A DNA stretch of 64,000 nucleotides from Streptomyces sp. JB150 (GTDB taxonomy: Bacteria > Actinomycetota > Actinomycetes > Streptomycetales > Streptomycetaceae). Shown one piece after another: positions 60,684 to 64,000 of the stretch. A program made the translations under genes and the position numbers. How positions within the stretch are numbered: position 1 is the first letter of the stretch; each line of letters begins with the position of its first letter. The stretch is taken from NCBI RefSeq assembly GCF_011193355.1, contig NZ_CP049780.1:1285582-1349581 (forward strand). The letters are read 5' to 3'. The notes beneath the pieces are model-generated. The model was not told where the DNA came from, made no database searches, and saw only the letters and a list, made by a program, of their open reading frames with translations.

Positions 60684-61925
60684 TCAGTAGTCGGTGGGGT
60701 GGGGGCGGCGGCCTCGCCACAGGATCACGGCGGCTACGAGGAGGACGCCGCCGGCGCTTCCGGCGAGGGGGCCCGCCCAGGCGGTGGTGCCGGAGTCCTC
60801 GGCGGTGGTGTCGGGGCCGGGGCCGAAGTAGGGCTTCTTGTAGGCGGTCGAGTGCAGGCCTGCCGGTTCCAGGCGGGCGGCGGCCTCGATGGCGGCGGCG
60901 GGGTCGATGAAGCCGAAGCCGCGGGAGTCGTCGCGGCCGTCGGCGGGGGCGTTGCGGGCGGTGTCTTCGAGGAGGCGCTTGATCTGGGCCGGTGTGAGGT
61001 CCGGGTGGGCCGCCTTGACCAGGGCGACGGCGCCGGAGACGAACGCGGCGGCGGCGCTGGTGCCCCAGCCCTCGTAGTACTTGCGGTCCGGGTCGGCGAT
61101 GACGACGTCGACGCCGGGGGCGCTGACCGTGGCGTACCAGCGGCGGGTGGAGAACGAGGCGCGGGTGCCGAACTTGTCGACGGCGGTCGCGGCGATGACG
61201 CCAGGGTAGGCGGCCGGGTACGAGATGTGGTCGCCCTTCTCGCCGCCGTTGCCGGCGGAGGCGACGACCACGGAGCCCTTCCGCAGGGCGTACTGGACGG
61301 CCTCGTCCTCGGCCGGCTCGGGGTGCGCGGAGGCGGAGTCGTCGCCCAGGGAGAGATTGATGACGTCGGCGCCCTGGTCGGCGGCCCAGCGGATGCCGTC
61401 CGCGAGGGCGTTGCCGCGGGTCTTGCGGGCCTTGCCGCGCGCCGGGTCGCCGTCCTCCAGGATCACCCGGACGGGGAGGATCTTCGCCTCGGGCGCGATG
61501 CCCATGACGCCCTCGGTGCCGCCGTAGCCGTGTCCGTGCCCGGCGATGATCCCCGCCATCGCGGTGCCGTGCCGGGCCCACGCGCGGTCACCGCGCCGCG
61601 CGCCGAAGCCGACCATGTCCCGGCCCTCCAGGACGTTCCCGGCGAGGTCCGGGTGGGTGGCGTCGACGCCGGTGTCGAGCACGGCGACGGTGATGCCCGC
61701 GCCCTTGGTGGTCTGCCAGGCCTGGCGGGTGTGCAGGGCGTCCAGGGCCCACTGCTGTGCGCGGATGCTGTCGGCGTGCGCGGCGGTGGGCGGCACCAGG
61801 GCGACGGAGGCGGCGAGGAGGGCACTGAGCAGGGCGGCGCGGCGGGTCCCGCGGCCGGTCCCGCGGCGGGGCGTCCGGCCGGCTGCCCGGCCTGCTGCTC
61901 GGCGGTGCGTGGTGCGGCGGGTCAT
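60684..61925 (-). CDS. mycP: Type VII secretion-associated serine protease (mycosin)
   Basis: A 413-residue subtilisin-like S8 protease. A long Arg/Gly-rich N-terminus leads to a signal peptide (ALLSALLAASVALVPPTAAH, cleavage near AHA). The catalytic triad is Asp 84 (VAVLDTGVD), His 119 (RHGTAMAG) and Ser 290 (GTSAAAAFVSG), with oxyanion Asn 226 (SAGNGG). A C-terminal anchor (GSAGGVLLVAAVILW) and short basic tail follow, so the protease faces outwards. Mycosins process or stabilise type VII secretion systems. No EccC, EccB or Esx gene is in the window. ATG overlaps the stop of the preceding gene. Confidence 0.94.
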   Translation of the reverse strand: MTRRTTHRRAAGRAAGRTPRRGTGRGTRRAALLSALLAASVALVPPTAAHADSIRAQQWALDALHTRQAWQTTKGAGITVAVLDTGVDATHPDLAGNVLEGRDMVGFGARRGDRAWARHGTAMAGIIAGHGHGYGGTEGVMGIAPEAKILPVRVILEDGDPARGKARKTRGNALADGIRWAADQGADVINLSLGDDSASAHPEPAEDEAVQYALRKGSVVVASAGNGGEKGDHISYPAAYPGVIAATAVDKFGTRASFSTRRWYATVSAPGVDVVIADPDRKYYEGWGTSAAAAFVSGAVALVKAAHPDLTPAQIKRLLEDTARNAPADGRDDSRGFGFIDPAAAIEAAARLEPAGLHSTAYKKPYFGPGPDTTAEDSGTTAWAGPLAGSAGGVLLVAAVILWRGRRPHPTDY

Positions 61926-63709
61926 GAGGGCTGCTCCGTGGCGGCGACGACGGACTTGCGCAGGCTCCGTTCGACGCGGTCGGCGAGGCCCTTCGCCTCG
62001 TGGCCGAGGCCTGCCTGGGCGGGGGCCGTGGTGGCGCCGGAGGCCATCGCGTCGGCGGCGGGCTGCGGTTCGTCCACGGCGCGGCCGTCGGCCCAGCCGG
62101 AGACGGCGTAGACGACGACGGGGGCGTCGGTGAGGACCGAGAGGGTCCACGAGGCGCGCTGGGCGTCGCCGAAGCCGGCGGCCGCGGTGCCCTTCGCGGC
62201 GTAGGGGCGGGGCATGAGGTCGGTACGGCGGTACAGGCCCTCGTCCTCGAAGCGTGCTTCGAGGGAGCGCATGCCGGCGGCGTCGGCCTTGGTGAAGAGC
62301 AGGCCGACGGTGGTGACGTGGCTCTGGGTCGCGTCGGTGTAGGTGGCGCGCAGCAGGCGTGCGCAGCCGGCGGGGGCGAGGGCCTTGCGCAGCAGCGGGT
62401 CGAAGGCGTCCGCGCAGCCGCCGTCCGGGGCGACGGCGATCCGGGTCCAGGTGCGGTCGGCTCCGCCGGGACCGGCGCCGCGGCCGACCACGGTGAGCGG
62501 GAACAGCCGGTCGACGGGCACGTTGTGCCAGAGTCCGGCGGCCGTCGCGAAGGCGCCGCGCTCACCCGCGTCCGGGGAGTCGCCGACGAGCCAGCTGCCG
62601 GTGACCGCGCCGCCGATCAGGCCGAGCCCGAGGACGACGCAGGCGGCGGCCGCGACCGTGTGCCGGCGCACCCGGCCGCCGAGCGGGCGGAACGGAGGGG
62701 GATCGCCGAAGGGGTCGCCGAGGGCGTGGGTCATCGAGAGTCCGGGGGCTGGTGGCGCGCTCCAGGAGTGACGGAGGTCCGGTGCCGCCGGGCCCTGACC
62801 GGCCTGGCTTCCGCCCTGACTCCGGCTCTGGTCCCGGTCTTGGCCGTGGTCCCGGCCTTGGTCACGGCCTTGGTCCCGGCCTCGGCCTTGGCTCTGGCCG
62901 GGGAGCCGGGCGGGGCGCTGGGCGCGCGCCGGGTGCGACGCGTGCGCGGGTTGCGCCGGGTGCGACGGGGCGCGGTCCGGCCGGCGCGCGGCGCCTTCGC
63001 CGCGCGGGGGCGCGGCCGCCTCACGCCGGTCGTGCTCCGCGGTCACGGCGGCCGGCCGGCGTACCGATTCGGCCGGTGCGGCGGCGCGGCCGGGGTCCGG
63101 CGTGGCGGAGGGCTCCGGCGGGACGGGGCGCAGCCGGGTGGTGCGCTCGGTCTCGGTCTCGGTGGCGGCGGCGTCCGCGGAGCGCGGCGGTACGGGGCCG
63201 CGCGGCGGCGGAGGCGGCGTGTCCGGGAAGCGGGCCGAGGCGGGCGGCGGGGGCGGGGTGAGCGGGGCGCCCTCGGGGCGGCGGGGCGCGCGGGCGTCAC
63301 CCGAGCCGCGGGAACCAGGGGAAGCGCTGGAGGCACGGGAGGCGCCGAACCCACCGGAGCCGCCGGAGCCGACGGAGCCACCCGAGCCCCCGGCGGGCTC
63401 CGCTCCCGCGGCCGGAGCCGGACCCGAGGCGGCACGGCGGGCACCCAGCCGGGCCGAGCCGTCCCCGGCGGTGGTCGCGCCGCCCGGCTGCCCGCCCGGC
63501 ACCGAGCCGGTGTCGCCGTGGGCGGCGGACGGGGTGGCGGCCGAAGCCGAGCCCGGGGCGCCGAGGGCGGCCGGGGCGTGCGCCTGGGGCGGCGCACCGG
63601 CCGAGCCCGCGGCGGGGCGCGGCGACGGCGTGACGGATGGTGCGGTCGTGGGAGCCGGAGGTGTGGCCGGGCGCGGGGGAATGGGGGCGTGCCGCGCGTC
63701 CGTGCTCAT
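61922..63709 (-). CDS. Membrane protein with long disordered N-terminus, partner of mycosin
   Basis: A 595-residue protein. Residues 1 to about 345 are Pro/Ala/Gly/Arg-rich and probably disordered in the cytoplasm, with a charged repeat stretch (GRDQGRDQGRDHGQDRDQSR). One membrane helix (about 348-373; VAAAACVVLGLGLIGGAVTG) leads to an external domain of about 200 residues (DGGCADAFDPLLRKALAPAG; YTDATQSHVTTVGLLFTKAD), with two Cys likely in a disulfide. The stop overlaps the mycosin start (ATGA), implying a joint role, perhaps in type VII-like secretion or in regulating the protease. No family name is certain. Confidence 0.82.
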   Translation of the reverse strand: MSTDARHAPIPPRPATPPAPTTAPSVTPSPRPAAGSAGAPPQAHAPAALGAPGSASAATPSAAHGDTGSVPGGQPGGATTAGDGSARLGARRAASGPAPAAGAEPAGGSGGSVGSGGSGGFGASRASSASPGSRGSGDARAPRRPEGAPLTPPPPPASARFPDTPPPPPRGPVPPRSADAAATETETERTTRLRPVPPEPSATPDPGRAAAPAESVRRPAAVTAEHDRREAAAPPRGEGAARRPDRAPSHPAQPAHASHPARAQRPARLPGQSQGRGRDQGRDQGRDHGQDRDQSRSQGGSQAGQGPAAPDLRHSWSAPPAPGLSMTHALGDPFGDPPPFRPLGGRVRRHTVAAAACVVLGLGLIGGAVTGSWLVGDSPDAGERGAFATAAGLWHNVPVDRLFPLTVVGRGAGPGGADRTWTRIAVAPDGGCADAFDPLLRKALAPAGCARLLRATYTDATQSHVTTVGLLFTKADAAGMRSLEARFEDEGLYRRTDLMPRPYAAKGTAAAGFGDAQRASWTLSVLTDAPVVVYAVSGWADGRAVDEPQPAADAMASGATTAPAQAGLGHEAKGLADRVERSLRKSVVAATEQPS

Positions 63710-63973
63710 GCGCCCCCCGTTTCCTCCTGCCGGGCCCGCTCCTCGCACGGGGCCACCGTCCGCCGGTACGCGCACCGCCCGTCCTCACGCCGCACGCGTA
63801 CCCGCACGGCCGGACCGCCTTCCGGCGCGGGCACCGCCCTGGGGTCGTTCCGCCGTGCGTGCGCGCCACTTTACGGCGTGCCCGCGCCGTTGCGGGAACC
63901 AGTCCACGACCGCGGGGCATCTGCCCGGAACATCCCCCTACCCTGCGGTAATCCTGTCTGGCAGGCTTCGTTC

Positions 63974-64000
63974 ATGACTGCGCGCGCCGCCGACCGGGCC
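63974..64000 (+). CDS. Start of a gene running out of the window (possible PLP-dependent racemase/aldolase family)
   Basis: ATG at 63974 opens MTARAADRA to the last base. From memory, this N-terminus occurs in streptomycete amino-acid deaminase/aldolase proteins with an alanine-racemase-like fold, but nine residues cannot establish that. It is divergent from the mycosin partner gene across a 264-bp region. Confidence 0.3.

Noticed and set aside
60178..61581. Long minus-strand frame across the G-rich block
   Set aside because: Its downstream part overlaps the mycosin in another frame, and the rest is low-complexity.

Overview
The window is high-GC DNA with a strong third-codon G/C bias, GTG/TTG starts, AGGAGG-type ribosome sites and gene families typical of Streptomyces. 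These include BluB-CobT, a mycosin, DUF1844, an OhkA-like kinase and an argCJBDR operon. From memory, the order (cobalamin genes, metNIQ, glpQ, argH, argCJBDR, pheST, rplT-rpmI-infC) matches the conserved core of a Streptomyces chromosome around the S. coelicolor SCO1551-SCO1607 region. No alignment was run. I see no rRNA, tRNA, CRISPR array, insertion sequence or prophage.

Layout. 1-9.6 kb: the end of a Ser/Thr kinase gene, a TrmH-type methyltransferase, and cobalamin/siroheme genes (cobA, a giant bluB-cobT fusion, cobL). 9.6-14.6 kb: an acetyltransferase and a methionine ABC importer operon (metN-metI-metQ-metQ) with a complex leader. 14.6-22.8 kb: two small membrane proteins, a GNAT, a small sigma factor, GlpQ, an acyltransferase, a multicopper oxidase, and an MFS exporter with its TetR repressor. 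22.8-30.2 kb: an aldo-keto reductase, argH with an ARG box, secreted and redox proteins, and a three-gene flavin electron-transfer module (ferric-reductase-like protein, FMN-binding protein, ApbE). 30.2-35.2 kb: the argCJBDR operon, read right to left, with ARG boxes in front of argC. 35.3-47 kb: more variable content, including a beta-propeller protein, a secreted GH51 arabinofuranosidase, a phosphatase-like protein lacking its catalytic histidines, a MocR regulator divergent from a DMT exporter, a DUF1918 protein with a hexapeptide-repeat tail, a GH10-like secreted protein and 3-hydroxybutyryl-CoA dehydrogenase. 47-60 kb: a TTA-containing small membrane protein facing a TTA-containing NUDIX hydrolase, a TPR regulator, a SpoIIE-type phosphatase, pheS-pheT, an orphan histidine kinase (also with a TTA codon), a second TrmH methyltransferase, rplT-rpmI-infC, DUF1844 and SseB. 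60-64 kb: a G-rich low-complexity block, a mycosin protease with its membrane partner, and the start of another gene.

How it works together. ArgR, encoded last in argCJBDR, probably controls both that operon and argH through the ARG boxes seen here. The ferric-reductase-like protein, FMN-binding protein and ApbE look like one extracytoplasmic electron-transfer unit, with ApbE loading FMN onto its neighbour. The infC leader has an intrinsic terminator and infC has a probable AUC start, suggesting attenuation plus IF3 autoregulation.

The best leads are regulatory and architectural: a nested hairpin before bluB-cobT; a short Cys-rich leader ORF and palindrome before metNIQ; a 10 x 8-bp perfect tandem repeat before an aldo-keto reductase; overlapping divergent start codons at the MocR/DMT pair; three copies of a hairpin at gene 3' ends; TTA codons in three regulatory or signalling genes; and a pseudo-phosphatase. 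I did not find a wholly new multi-gene defence or biosynthetic system.
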